Origin: Prevotella sp. S7-1-8
Lineage (GTDB): Bacteria; Bacteroidota; Bacteroidia; Bacteroidales; Bacteroidaceae
DNA length: 64,000 nt
NCBI RefSeq assembly: GCF_000758925.1
Contig: NZ_JRNC01000009.1
Location: forward strand, 80,718 to 144,717
Direction of reading: 5' to 3'
The notes beneath the pieces are model-generated. The model saw only the letters and a list, made by a program, of their open reading frames with translations. It did not search any database and was not told the DNA's origin. The position numbers and the translations under genes are program-made. Shown here one piece after another: positions 35,621 through 45,254 of this stretch (positions are counted from its first letter, which is position 1; each line of letters begins with the position of its first letter).

Positions 35621-36466
35621 TTAAGCTTCGTCCGCATGGTTAACTTCGTATGTCTGAGCAATTGAATAACCTACCTCGTCGAGTGCGTATGTCAATTTAT
35701 CAATCTTGTTGGTGAAGTAGTTATAGGAGATAACGGCGCACCAAGAAGTTACGATACCGAAAGCGGTATTGATCAAAGCCTCAGAAATACCTGTTGAAAG
35801 GGCGAGCGAGTCACCACCACCACCAGCGGCCAAAGCTTGGAAAGACCGGATCATACCAGTTACGGTACCGAGCAGACCGGTAAGCGTACCCAACGTTACG
35901 ATAGTCGCGATGATGGGAAGGTTCATTTGCAGGGTAGGCATCTCAAGCTGGGTAGCCTCCTCGTGAGCCTGCTGTATCTTGGCAACTTTTTGCGCTTTTT
36001 TCAAAGACACGTTTGCGCCGCTGTTCATATCCTTGTAAGCGTTGAGAGAAGCGAGCACCACGTTGGCAACAGAGCCTCTCATTCGGTTACAGAGTTGCTC
36101 CGCCTTGTTGAAATCGTTGGCTTTCAAGGCAGCTTTGATATTGGCGACAAACTTGGTGAGGTTACCTTTGCCAAAAGCCGTTTTCAATGCCAAAGTGCGC
36201 TCCACGGAGAGACAGAGCACGGTTAGCAACAATGTGTGGATCACTGGTACGACGACGCCACCTTTATAGATGGTACCGAGAATGTTAGCGGGAGCGTTAG
36301 CGTTATCACCACCTTGGAAATTCTCGCCAGCGCCTAATACGAAATTAAAGATACATACAGCTGCAATGAAGCATACGACGATGATCCAGAATGCACCTCT
36401 AATTCCTGTGAAGCCTTCAGACTTCTTGACAGCCTTGGGGGCTGCGGCTTTTTGTGTAGTTGCCAT
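35621..36466 (-). CDS. exbB: ExbB/TolQ/MotA proton channel
   Basis: 281 residues. Membrane helices at about 25-47, 80-95, 185-210 and 235-260, with the family core IATIVTLGTLTGLLGTVTGM and GISEALINTAFGIVTSWCAV. The N-terminal helix before the usual three is typical of Bacteroidetes ExbB. First gene of the operon exbB-exbD-exbD-tonB-pstS-like-TPR; it drives the TonB system with the proton gradient. Confidence 0.95.
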   Translation of the reverse strand: MATTQKAAAPKAVKKSEGFTGIRGAFWIIVVCFIAAVCIFNFVLGAGENFQGGDNANAPANILGTIYKGGVVVPVIHTLLLTVLCLSVERTLALKTAFGKGNLTKFVANIKAALKANDFNKAEQLCNRMRGSVANVVLASLNAYKDMNSGANVSLKKAQKVAKIQQAHEEATQLEMPTLQMNLPIIATIVTLGTLTGLLGTVTGMIRSFQALAAGGGGDSLALSTGISEALINTAFGIVTSWCAVISYNYFTNKIDKLTYALDEVGYSIAQTYEVNHADEA

Positions 36467-36592
36467 AATCTTAAATTAATTTTTAGTTGTTAATAAATTA
36501 TTTATGAATGTTTTTTCTTCAAGTTGTTAGTTTATAGCTTTTTCATCACGATTAACCAATATATGGGTGGTGTTTTGTCGTATTGATATTCG

Positions 36593-36600
36593 CAAAGATA
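36593..36600 (-). promoter_or_regulatory. -7 box TATCTTTG for the exbB operon
   Basis: TAnnTTTG followed by GCG on the minus strand, 126 bases before the exbB ATG, so the leader is long and very AT-rich. Confidence 0.6.
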
Positions 36601-36648
36601 ACAACTTTTATGTAATTGCAAATGTTTTCGCTTGTTTTTAACATTATT

Positions 36649-37842
36649 TTATTTCAGTTTGCCGACCGCCTCCTTTACGCGCCTCATAGCCTCGCGAATA
36701 TTTTCGTCACTCGTGGCATAACTCAAACGCAATCCACTCGGCTCGCCGAACGCCTCGCCGGCCACGGTGGCCACGTGGGCCTCTTCGAGCAGGTACATAG
36801 CGAAGTCGGCGGAGTCGTTGATGGCGCGCTCACCATCGCTTTTGCCGAAGAAGTAGTCGCACTTGGGGAAAAGGTAGAAAGCCCCTTGGGGCACGTTCAC
36901 CTCAAGCCCGGGGACGTCTTGGGCTAATTTGACAATGAGGTCGCGGCGTCGCCGAAAAGTTTGACGCATACCCTCCACGCATGCTTGGTCACCGTTATAG
37001 GCCTCGAGCGCGGCCATCTGGCTCACGTCGCAGGTGCCGCTGGTGTATTGCCCCTGTAGCTTGTTAATACCTTTGATAATCCATTCGGGCGCGGCCGCCC
37101 ATCCAAGCCGCCATCCTGTCATGGCGTAAGCCTTGCTCACTCCGTTACAGATGATGGTGCGCGCTTTCATGCCAGGACAAGACGCAATGCTGGCGTTCGC
37201 TCCTGCATAATTAACGCGCTCGTATATCTCGTCTGACAACACGAAGACGCCGTCATGCCCAAGCACCACCTTGGCCAGCTCGTCAAGTTCGTCGCGGGTG
37301 TAAACGGTGCCCGTTGGGTTATTGGGTGAGCAGAGTATGACCATCTTGGTTTTGGGCGTGATAGCTTGGCGCAGCTGCTCAGGCGTAATCTTGAAGTCTC
37401 GCTCGAATAGCGCGCGTATCACCACCGGCTCTCCACCCGCTATTTTAACCATCTGGGGATAGCTCACCCAATAAGGCGCAGGGATGACGACCTCATCGCC
37501 GGGGTTTACCAACGCGAGCACGGTGTTGCACACAGCTTGCTTGCCCCCAGTGCTAACGAATATCTCGTTGGCGCCGTATTGCAAGTGGTTCTCACGTTTG
37601 AGTTTATCCGAGATGGCCTCTCGCAGCGACAGGAAACCAGGCACGGGCGAGTATTTGGAGCAGTTGTCCTCAATGGCCTTTATGCCAGCGGCCTTGATAT
37701 GGGCAGGCGTATTAAAGTCAGGCTCACCAACGCTCATGTTAATCACGTCTATGCCCCGCGCCCTCATTTCCGCGCTTTTTTGTGACATGGCCAACGTGGC
37801 CGAAGCTGCCAAACTGTTGAGACGATCTGATAATTGTGCCAT
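36649..37842 (-). CDS. Aspartate aminotransferase (class I, PLP-dependent)
   Basis: 397 residues from MAQLSDRLNS; a 42-codon upstream extension runs through the promoter and is rejected. Motifs: VGEPDFNTPAHIKAAG at 38-53, CSPNNPTGTVYTRDEL at 171-186, SDEIYERVNYAG, the PLP-lysine NGVSKAYAMTGWRLGW with Lys237, and GLRLSYATSDENI with the C-terminal substrate Arg. Subgroup I-gamma aspartate/prephenate aminotransferase type. Monocistronic with its own promoter; it ends 50 bases before the exbB promoter. Confidence 0.93.
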   Translation of the reverse strand: MAQLSDRLNSLAASATLAMSQKSAEMRARGIDVINMSVGEPDFNTPAHIKAAGIKAIEDNCSKYSPVPGFLSLREAISDKLKRENHLQYGANEIFVSTGGKQAVCNTVLALVNPGDEVVIPAPYWVSYPQMVKIAGGEPVVIRALFERDFKITPEQLRQAITPKTKMVILCSPNNPTGTVYTRDELDELAKVVLGHDGVFVLSDEIYERVNYAGANASIASCPGMKARTIICNGVSKAYAMTGWRLGWAAAPEWIIKGINKLQGQYTSGTCDVSQMAALEAYNGDQACVEGMRQTFRRRRDLIVKLAQDVPGLEVNVPQGAFYLFPKCDYFFGKSDGERAINDSADFAMYLLEEAHVATVAGEAFGEPSGLRLSYATSDENIREAMRRVKEAVGKLK

Positions 37843-37873
37843 ATTTCTGGGAGGGATAATACTTATTGCGTTG

Positions 37874-37881
37874 CAAATATA
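37874..37881 (-). promoter_or_regulatory. -7 box TATATTTG for the aminotransferase
   Basis: TAnnTTTG followed by GCA on the minus strand, 31 bases before the ATG. Confidence 0.6.
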
Positions 37882-38298
37882 ATAATTTTGCACTTTAAAA
37901 CACAAAAATAGTAGCGTTATTTCACAAAAATGGCCATATTTGTATAAGTATGTAACAAAAATAAACATTCGGTTTGCAAGGTTGACACGTCTCTCGCCAC
38001 AAATTTATAGAGGGAAGTCCTCCCGCCACGTACCGACAGGAACAGCACGGCGGCTCACCATCTTGTAGACAGCCAAGACCACATACACCTTATTATATAT
38101 TATCGCCAGCGCTTCATGCCACCGACAAAGTCCAATGACGACAACATGTAACAATCTTGGCGCGATGGTGAAGGGGCGTGATTTAAGTGCATGACTATCA
38201 GCAATTATCACAAACATTTGGTATATATATATTTTTTTCACACTTAAAATGCCCATTTTTGGGTATGCCATTTATTTTAACAGAAAAATATAACATAA
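37882..38298. other. Intergenic region upstream of the TonB receptor
   Basis: About 420 bases between divergent genes. No gene supported. A tract of alternating TA followed by T7 (about 38222-38238) and a small hairpin around gcccatttttgggt (38252-38265) lie 60-80 bases upstream of the receptor promoter and could take part in control. Confidence 0.5.
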
Positions 38299-38306
38299 TA
38301 CCTTTG
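38299..38306 (+). promoter_or_regulatory. -7 box TACCTTTG for the receptor-lipoprotein operon
   Basis: TAnnTTTG followed by GCA, 46 bases before the receptor ATG, in AT-rich DNA. Confidence 0.65.
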
Positions 38307-38352
38307 CATATCAAAAAAGTTATCATTAAGTTTCACACATATAATTCATAAA

Positions 38353-40770
38353 ATGTCAACAAACTTTCAACATTCACTGAGAAACAGACTGAGAAGTCAT
38401 CTTTTCTTGGGCCAATGCCTGCTGTTGCTCCTCGCACTTTGCTGCGCGAGGCTATCAGACACAGCTGGCCACGCCTCCAACCTCGCCACCGAGGTAGCCA
38501 GGGATACCGTCAAGCTGACGGTGACCGACGCCATGACGGGCGAGCCCATTCCCGGAGCCGTGGTGCGCACCAACAATTTGGGCACCTGCGTGACCGACAT
38601 CAATGGCCAATGCGCCATCGCATTCAAGAGTGGGCTTACCAAGACCAACATTTCCGTGACCTACGTGGGCTACAAGCCCTATAACACTACCCTTTCGGCA
38701 GCTTCCAAGACGGTGGCTGTCAAGCTTAGGGAAGACGCTCGCACCTTGAGCGGAGTGACCGTGACATCCAAGCGAAAACACACCAACGTGTTGCAACAGT
38801 CAGCCACTATTGACGAAAGCATGCTTGAGAAGGGCGGAGCCACTTCCTTGGCAAAAATGTTGGAGACAATTCCCGGCGTTAGCTCCATCAGCGCCGGCAG
38901 CACGGTGGCCAAGCCCGTCATACAAGGTATGCACAGCAGTCGTATTCTATTGATGAACAACGGCGTAAAACTGGAGAGCCAGAGCTGGGGAAACGACCAC
39001 GCGCCGGAAATTGACTACACGGGCGCCAGCATGGTAGAGGTAGTGAAAGGCGCGGAGTGCATTCGCTATGGATTTGGCGCCATGGGAGGCGTGGTATTGC
39101 TTAACGACGCTCCATTGCCCTATGGGCACAAGAAACCTATCGTCAAGGGGGTTGCAAACATCGGCTATGACACCAATGCCCGAGGGATAAGCGGCTCAGG
39201 AAGCATTGAGGCCGGATGGAAGAATTTCGGCATGCGCCTGCACGGCAACTATACCCGTGGCGGAGACTACCATACGCCAGAATACATCATGAACAACACG
39301 GGCTACAACAATATCAGCATGTCGGCCATGGGCGGCTTTGAGAACAAGCGCGTCACGGCAACAGTGCTCACGAGCTTGTTCTACCAACGCTCTGGCATCT
39401 ATTTTGGCAGCCAAATATCCGACTTGACGCAATTGCAAGAACGTTTCCGCATTGGCCGGCCAACAGAGTCGTCATTGCAACCATTCTCTTACGACATTGG
39501 CATACCATTCCAGCAATCACAGCATTTCACGTTGAAGGGCGAGGTTAAATATCGCATCAACCCAAAGCAATCGCTGGATTTGACCTTGTCGTTCCAAGAA
39601 AATTTGCGGCAGGAGTATGAGAACCGTATGAAAAAGGAGTGGAGCGTCATCCCGATGCAAGACCTCATATTGAAAACATACAAGGGAGACCTGTCATATC
39701 GTGCCTCATGGAAGCCTTTCAATATGTCCACCTACGCAGGCGTAGCAAACACATACCAAATAAACTACAACTTCCCGGGCACCAAGAACCCTGCCTTCGT
39801 ACCGAACTTTGCGGCTCTCACCATGGGTGGCTTCCTGCTGCAAAAGGCCACTTTCTTCGAGAAATTGCAATGCGAGTTGGGCTTGCGTTACGACTTCAGG
39901 GTAATGAGCGTGAGCGGTTACACCACGCTGAACAACTACGACTACTACGACGACTTCAAAGTTTACAGCAATTTCACCTCGAGCTTTGCCACTCACTATC
40001 AGTTTAACGACAATTGGGACATGCGCGCGAACATCGGGTGGTCGTGGCGTCCGCCAGACATCAACGAGCTTTACGCCATCGGACTTCAAGAAGGTTCTTA
40101 CTGGGTGGTGGGCAACCGAAACCTGAAGAGTGAGCGCGGATGGAAGTCCATCATGGGCGCAAGGTATCGCAACACATGGGTATCCGTGGAGCCAAGCATG
40201 TTCTACCAGCGCATCAACAGTTATATATACGACCATATCGGCTATGGCGTCGACCGCTTTCACAACAGCCCAAGCGGAAAATACGCCAAGTTCATGTACG
40301 ACCAAGACGACGTCAGGCTGTGTGGTGGCGACATAGAAGCCACCGTAACCCCCATCAAAGGGCTCAGTGTCGTGGCAAAGGGTGAATGGATATTCGCGCG
40401 AAACGTCACGCGGGACGACTGGTTGCCTTTCATGCCATCGGACAAATATGGGCTGTCGGCGAACTACGAACGCGTCTTCGGCGCGGAGAAAAAGATTAAG
40501 GCGTCGTTCTCCCTCTCCGGCAACTATGTCACGAAGCAAAACCGTTTCGACCCCAACAAAGATTTGGTGCCCGTATCGCCCGACCCCTACTTCTTGCTTG
40601 GCGCCACGGCGGATGTCGCCTACAAGCTACCCGGCAACCGCGAAATAAAAGTGATGTTGGTAGGCGACAACATCCTCAACACATTATATAAGGAATACAC
40701 AGACCGTTTTAGGTATTACGCGCACGAACGTGGCATGAACTACTCTTTGCGCACAATCATTAAATTTTAA
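38353..40770 (+). CDS. TonB-dependent outer-membrane receptor with N-terminal CarboxypepD-reg domain
   Basis: 805 residues. Signal peptide (about 1-40), a carboxypeptidase-regulatory-like beta domain (about 52-127: TVTDAMTGEPIPGAVVRTNN), plug domain (about 140-260: SLAKMLETIPGVSSISAGS, SRILLMNNGVKLESQSWGND and YGFGAMGGVVLL) and a 22-strand barrel ending RGMNYSLRTIIKF with the terminal Phe. It is not SusC: it lacks the SusC-type length of over 900 residues, and no SusD follows. The plug motif SQSWGNDHAPEIDY resembles receptors of Bacteroidetes that I associate with metal or small-molecule uptake. Four lipoprotein genes follow, the first after 4 bases. Substrate unknown. Confidence 0.92.
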   Translation: MSTNFQHSLRNRLRSHLFLGQCLLLLLALCCARLSDTAGHASNLATEVARDTVKLTVTDAMTGEPIPGAVVRTNNLGTCVTDINGQCAIAFKSGLTKTNISVTYVGYKPYNTTLSAASKTVAVKLREDARTLSGVTVTSKRKHTNVLQQSATIDESMLEKGGATSLAKMLETIPGVSSISAGSTVAKPVIQGMHSSRILLMNNGVKLESQSWGNDHAPEIDYTGASMVEVVKGAECIRYGFGAMGGVVLLNDAPLPYGHKKPIVKGVANIGYDTNARGISGSGSIEAGWKNFGMRLHGNYTRGGDYHTPEYIMNNTGYNNISMSAMGGFENKRVTATVLTSLFYQRSGIYFGSQISDLTQLQERFRIGRPTESSLQPFSYDIGIPFQQSQHFTLKGEVKYRINPKQSLDLTLSFQENLRQEYENRMKKEWSVIPMQDLILKTYKGDLSYRASWKPFNMSTYAGVANTYQINYNFPGTKNPAFVPNFAALTMGGFLLQKATFFEKLQCELGLRYDFRVMSVSGYTTLNNYDYYDDFKVYSNFTSSFATHYQFNDNWDMRANIGWSWRPPDINELYAIGLQEGSYWVVGNRNLKSERGWKSIMGARYRNTWVSVEPSMFYQRINSYIYDHIGYGVDRFHNSPSGKYAKFMYDQDDVRLCGGDIEATVTPIKGLSVVAKGEWIFARNVTRDDWLPFMPSDKYGLSANYERVFGAEKKIKASFSLSGNYVTKQNRFDPNKDLVPVSPDPYFLLGATADVAYKLPGNREIKVMLVGDNILNTLYKEYTDRFRYYAHERGMNYSLRTIIKF

Positions 40771-40774
40771 AAAA

Positions 40775-42295
40775 ATGAAGATACAGCATAAGATATATAA
40801 AATGATACGCTCAACAGTTTTGGCGTTAGGATGTAGCTGCATGCTTGCCGCTTGTTCTACCAATGATGTTGACGATTTCCTGAAAACAATAGTAAAGGCC
40901 CCACCCGCTTCCATCGAGTACAACGGCAAGGGCCACTCGCAGATATACGCCGTGAGCGCCGTGCTCAGAATGGGGTTCAAGGGTGGCAACATAAAAGTTG
41001 GAAACTTTGGCGCCGACAACAGTATAGACAACACGTACGACCAAGACTCGTACAACATGATAAGTGTCAATACCGACGCCGTAGGCAACTATCCTTTAAT
41101 GCAGCAGATAGAGATTAGCAAGGGCGATGATGGCCAGATGCAGATAACCAGTGAGCGCGACCACTTCGACGTCGTAGCTTCAAACGATGTGTATTATGGT
41201 CTTGAGCTTACCTATTATGGGGCTAACCATCAGGTTATAAACGGTGAGTTCATACAGTTCTATTACAAGAAAAACGGAAACCCAGACTTCGACAACTCCA
41301 CGCTGGTGCAGCACCAGCATTTCTTTACCATTGGCAACGAGGTGTTAAGACATCGTTACAGCATAGATGGCAAAACCTTGAAGAGCGACAGCAAGCAAGG
41401 ATTTTACCCACATACCTTGGGCAAGAACCCTGTTTTCTATAACGACTTTACCTTTGAAAAAGATGGCGACAAGCTAAGGCGATGTGACATTACCACTACC
41501 AACGCCGTGCCAGGTCCTTTAAATGGAGACGCCAAAGAGCAAATTCCATACGACACCACCTTGATAGCAAAGGCTGTTAACGACTTTTCCACTTTGAAAG
41601 ACAACACCGCAGAGTGGAATGGTCACAGGTTTTATCAGGCGATCAGCGTGCCTCATGCAGCAGAGTATGCGGACAAACTCTTTACATACGAGTATCGTGA
41701 CACCGACCCCTTTGAGCATCAGTTGGGCTATGAATACCAAGAGGGCAGCGGCGATGGTGGCGTCGTAACAGATGGCACGAACCATCTTAGGCAGCGTCAG
41801 GGCGACTTTGTAGAGCTTTTGCATCAGATGCGCAAGATAGGTACAGGCAATTCTAATTTCTTGGACCGTATGGGCTTTAAAGGCGTCATGCAGTTTAAAC
41901 AGGCCAATACAGAGTTCGCCTTACAGGTTAGCTTGTGTAATATAGTTTCGCAGCAGGCAGCAGAGGGTAAAAACAGCAAGATTACCATTTGGCCTAAATA
42001 TGGTAATGAAAATCCTGAAGATAACGTGAAAGCCCCAGAGATAACAGGCAGTATGCACGTAGGAGCAGAAACAGGTCTTTATAACTTTAATCAGATAAAA
42101 TCAGAATGGAGCAATCACGACATCGACATTCCTTTAACTTTCCGTGTTATAGCCGATATGAAAGACGGTGAAAACAAGTTTGTGCAAGATTTCTCCAAGT
42201 ATTACCCCAAGATGGACGCTGACCTTATAAAGAAATATTTCTTCTCCAAAGGTTATTTAATCTCAAGAAACAGAAAAAATATATTTGTCATGTAA
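40775..42295 (+). CDS. Uncharacterised lipoprotein of the receptor operon
   Basis: 506 residues. Signal peptide with lipobox LAAC, Cys27 (a second ATG at codon 10 would shorten the signal peptide only). I do not recognise the family. It contains a clustered His motif QHQHFF at 179-184 and further His in RHRYS and YPHTLG. Part of it (YYGLELTYYGANHQVINGEF followed by HFFTIG) lines up with LWGICLYFLDKNGKLLNDEI and YQIFFTIS of the next lipoprotein, so the two seem distant paralogues. The first third has the GC-rich codon use of the chromosome, the rest uses more A/T-ending codons. Probably a surface partner of the receptor. Confidence 0.85.
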   Translation: MKIQHKIYKMIRSTVLALGCSCMLAACSTNDVDDFLKTIVKAPPASIEYNGKGHSQIYAVSAVLRMGFKGGNIKVGNFGADNSIDNTYDQDSYNMISVNTDAVGNYPLMQQIEISKGDDGQMQITSERDHFDVVASNDVYYGLELTYYGANHQVINGEFIQFYYKKNGNPDFDNSTLVQHQHFFTIGNEVLRHRYSIDGKTLKSDSKQGFYPHTLGKNPVFYNDFTFEKDGDKLRRCDITTTNAVPGPLNGDAKEQIPYDTTLIAKAVNDFSTLKDNTAEWNGHRFYQAISVPHAAEYADKLFTYEYRDTDPFEHQLGYEYQEGSGDGGVVTDGTNHLRQRQGDFVELLHQMRKIGTGNSNFLDRMGFKGVMQFKQANTEFALQVSLCNIVSQQAAEGKNSKITIWPKYGNENPEDNVKAPEITGSMHVGAETGLYNFNQIKSEWSNHDIDIPLTFRVIADMKDGENKFVQDFSKYYPKMDADLIKKYFFSKGYLISRNRKNIFVM

Positions 42296-42378
42296 AAATA
42301 AAGCTTATTGTTAAGAAGCCTATAAAGACATAGACAATTTTAAAGAAGACTTATATATACATATATAAAAGAAACAAA

Positions 42379-43842
42379 ATGAAGAAATATAGTTTTTCGC
42401 TCGTTCTCTTGTTGATATTATGCTGCACCTCGTGCGATGATTTCGTTTTTGGCAACATGCATATCAACTATACCGAGAACCCGTTGGAACAAAAAGAAGT
42501 GCCACATAGTGGCGCTGACGCCATGGTAGACAGCTTGCAAAAGAAAGCCCCATTTACCGGGGATATGAAAGACCCTGACAAGGACGGCGTTTTTCACAAC
42601 TGGGCACGCTGTGTAGTAATGTTTAAGGAGGGCCACTCGCATGGCGACGAGAAGTTTCACGGCAACTATGTTTACCCGGATGCTCCTTGGCGTCAAGAGG
42701 AGTTCGTCGTGGTAGAAAACAACAACGCACAGTATCCTACGGTAAAAGTAGAATGGGAAAAGAGCATACAGACGAAATTTGAAAAGAAGTTGGGCAAGCC
42801 CACTCCCAAGCAACCTTACATTCGCCTTATCGGTGGAGACAAGAACCTTTGGGGTATATGCTTGTACTTCTTGGACAAAAACGGCAAGCTGCTTAACGAC
42901 GAGATATACAAGCACTCCGATGAGTATCAGATATTCTTTACCATCAGCGACGTGGACGACAAGGGCAACCCCTATAAGGTAATGGATTGCAGAGGTACAT
43001 GGCAGTTAGATAAAAATGGAGAAAATGGCAAGGTGGATCCAACGCCTCTTGAGTCGCCTTATTTCAAGACGGTAGATGAAGACAAGAGCTTAGGCAAAAA
43101 TGTTTTCGAGCGTAGGCAAAAGGCCACAAAAAACTTGTTTGAGTATTTTTATCGCGACACATGGTATCAGAATGCCATGGCAGATGGTATGCGCGAGTTT
43201 TATAACATTCGTTTGTTACCTCCTCTCGATGCCTCAGACGCTAACACGTGCGCCACGTACGACAAAGACTGCGTGGGCTTGAAAGGGCACGTCAACTTTT
43301 ACTATGAGGCTAACGAGCCTTCGTCTAACTTTAGACCAGAAATAGATGGGCGATATGAAAATGGAGAAAAAGAAAATGACACATGGCCTTTTAAGGTAAA
43401 AGGGTTTACAAGCGATCACGAACAGTATTCTCGTCCTTCATACATCTTGCCTTATTTTTACCTTTCCGTAAGGGTTATGAAGATAAAAAAGGGCAAAAAG
43501 GCTTACATTCCTAAGGCTACCATTGCCAATAAAGAGTTAGACTATGCTGGTTATTGGGACTGGATGAAGAGCGTAAAAGCCTGCGCGCCTTTCTATGATC
43601 CTGATTGGAACTCTAAAGTAACGCCACTTGAAGTGCCGGAATGGGAAGAGCTTACACGCTTTAATATTCCTATTAAGGTATATTGCAACAGGTTCGATTC
43701 CGATCCTACCAACGTTTCTCCCACAGAGCCTTATTATTATTATCTCGGCAAGGAGATTGGTTTAACAGGAAAAGAGGCATATAAAGCAAGCCAAAATGTC
43801 AAGACACATGGTTTTGGAGCTTTCGGCAACTGGTTCTTATAA
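42379..43842 (+). CDS. Uncharacterised lipoprotein with His-rich motif
   Basis: 487 residues, lipobox CTSC with Cys19 followed by Asp-Asp. Residues 82-95 contain GHSHGDEKFHG with His86, His88 and His94, a likely metal-binding site. The segment around LWGICLYFLDKNGKLLNDEI resembles the lipoprotein in front. The C-terminal half holds Tyr/Trp-rich stretches (FYNIRLLPPLDAS, YYYYLGKEIGLTGKEAY). AT-rich codon use. Third gene of the operon, 83 bases after the previous one; the gap has an AT-palindromic stretch (ttatatatacatatataa). Family not recognised. Confidence 0.85.
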   Translation: MKKYSFSLVLLLILCCTSCDDFVFGNMHINYTENPLEQKEVPHSGADAMVDSLQKKAPFTGDMKDPDKDGVFHNWARCVVMFKEGHSHGDEKFHGNYVYPDAPWRQEEFVVVENNNAQYPTVKVEWEKSIQTKFEKKLGKPTPKQPYIRLIGGDKNLWGICLYFLDKNGKLLNDEIYKHSDEYQIFFTISDVDDKGNPYKVMDCRGTWQLDKNGENGKVDPTPLESPYFKTVDEDKSLGKNVFERRQKATKNLFEYFYRDTWYQNAMADGMREFYNIRLLPPLDASDANTCATYDKDCVGLKGHVNFYYEANEPSSNFRPEIDGRYENGEKENDTWPFKVKGFTSDHEQYSRPSYILPYFYLSVRVMKIKKGKKAYIPKATIANKELDYAGYWDWMKSVKACAPFYDPDWNSKVTPLEVPEWEELTRFNIPIKVYCNRFDSDPTNVSPTEPYYYYLGKEIGLTGKEAYKASQNVKTHGFGAFGNWFL

Positions 43843-43880
43843 AACAGAGCAGGTATAATTAACTATAAAAGATCAAAGAT

Positions 43881-45254
43881 ATGAAAAAAATCAATTGCAT
43901 GTTAGCGTTGGCGTGCATGTCGTTGTCAACGCTTTTCGTTGGATGTCAGAGAAATGGGGACATGCCCGACAAAACTAACGCTAATTCTAAAATAAACCAC
44001 CTTATCTTTAAAGAGGTGTTTTACACAGGGTATCTTACTTGGAAAGATTTATCGAAATATAACATGGATAGCCAATACGCGAGATATACCGACGCTAACT
44101 ACATAGTGATAGCCAACCCTACCGACAAGCCTATATCGCTTGCCAACATGGCTATAGCTGTGCACGCGGCAGACCCAAGCGTACTTTATTCTTTGCAAGC
44201 AGAAGGCGATGGCACTTTTGTCAATCGCTATTATGGCATTAGCGGCATGTCTTATTTCCCTAACGACCCTGTAACAAAAAAGCCACATGTCATTCAGCCC
44301 GGAGACAGCGTAATAATAGTAAAATACGCTTGCGACCATAAAAAGAAGTTCTTAGAAGAGAATGAACTAACAGAAGAGGATGCAAAAAAAGGCTACTACG
44401 GTTGGGAGGCTTTGCCAGATTATAGCAAGCTGCCTAAGGACAAGACCTTTGAGCTATGTAACCAGTATGAGCCTAACCCTGATGATAAATATGATAACAA
44501 GGATATTCCTAACATGAGGGATTTGGTTTTATGGGAAAGTAAACCTTTTGATGGTGTAGACCAAAGCATGCGTATTGCTTTAGTAAAGCTGCCTGACGGC
44601 GACGCCACAAAGCCTCATGCAAAAGACGCGGAGGGCTTTTACCCTGATGAGTCTCCACGCTCTCGCCATAACTGGTATACGTTATACGACCATTATGGCA
44701 CAGAGAGAGATGCTATAAACGATGAAACGGATCCTGTTAAGAAAAAGGAGTTGGAAAAAAAGAGCAAATATCCTACGGCTTACTATCAAGAGATATATGT
44801 TAAAGGTGGCAACAGTCTTCCCGCAACAATAGAGCTTGACTACAACTGGGTGGTAGACTTCTTAACTATATGCCCTTCTTCAGAGAAGAAGTTTGACCTT
44901 CTTACTGCGCCAAGCGAGGTTACTATGTATGATGCTAAGGGACGCCCAATAATGGAGAATGGCAAGGAGAAGAAAGAAAAGGTATGGTGGTACGACGCAG
45001 GCACTGCAAGCGTATGCAAAAATATTTATACCATAGCCAGCTTTGCTAACGCATCTTTCAACCCTCTCGACATGCAAGGGGCTTTGATACGTAGAACAGA
45101 CGGCAAGGGCTTTGTGGCACAGATGAACTCAAGCCTTAATTTCGCCAAGGGCACTCCCTCTCTTTGCAGACGCGATGAGAAAGGAAGGCCAACGTTTAAC
45201 GCGGAATCATATTGGAAAGTAAATTCTATACAAGCTCGCACAAAGAAGAAGTAA
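43881..45254 (+). CDS. DUF4876-like lipoprotein, copy 1
   Basis: 457 residues, lipobox FVGC with Cys22. The N-terminal domain (about 38-150: LIFKEVFYTGYLTWKDLSK, IVIANPTDKPISLANMAIAV) is of the DUF4876 type, an Ig-like/lamin-tail-like Bacteroidetes domain found beside TonB receptors. ELDYNWVVDFLTICPSSEKK recurs in copy 2 as QWVVDAVNV. 38 bases after the previous gene. AT-rich codon use. Role unknown; likely at the surface. Confidence 0.78.
   Translation: MKKINCMLALACMSLSTLFVGCQRNGDMPDKTNANSKINHLIFKEVFYTGYLTWKDLSKYNMDSQYARYTDANYIVIANPTDKPISLANMAIAVHAADPSVLYSLQAEGDGTFVNRYYGISGMSYFPNDPVTKKPHVIQPGDSVIIVKYACDHKKKFLEENELTEEDAKKGYYGWEALPDYSKLPKDKTFELCNQYEPNPDDKYDNKDIPNMRDLVLWESKPFDGVDQSMRIALVKLPDGDATKPHAKDAEGFYPDESPRSRHNWYTLYDHYGTERDAINDETDPVKKKELEKKSKYPTAYYQEIYVKGGNSLPATIELDYNWVVDFLTICPSSEKKFDLLTAPSEVTMYDAKGRPIMENGKEKKEKVWWYDAGTASVCKNIYTIASFANASFNPLDMQGALIRRTDGKGFVAQMNSSLNFAKGTPSLCRRDEKGRPTFNAESYWKVNSIQARTKKK

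Noticed and set aside
37843..37968. N-terminal extension of the aminotransferase by 42 codons
   Set aside because: It runs through the TATATTTG promoter element and has no family similarity.
38005..38271. 88-codon minus-strand frame upstream of the TonB receptor
   Set aside because: It covers regulatory DNA including the TA tract and has no domain or ribosome-binding signal.
43691..43710. tRNA T-arm-like word GGTTCGATTCCGATCC
   Set aside because: It is in frame within a lipoprotein gene (RFDSDP), and no acceptor stem or anticodon arm surrounds it.
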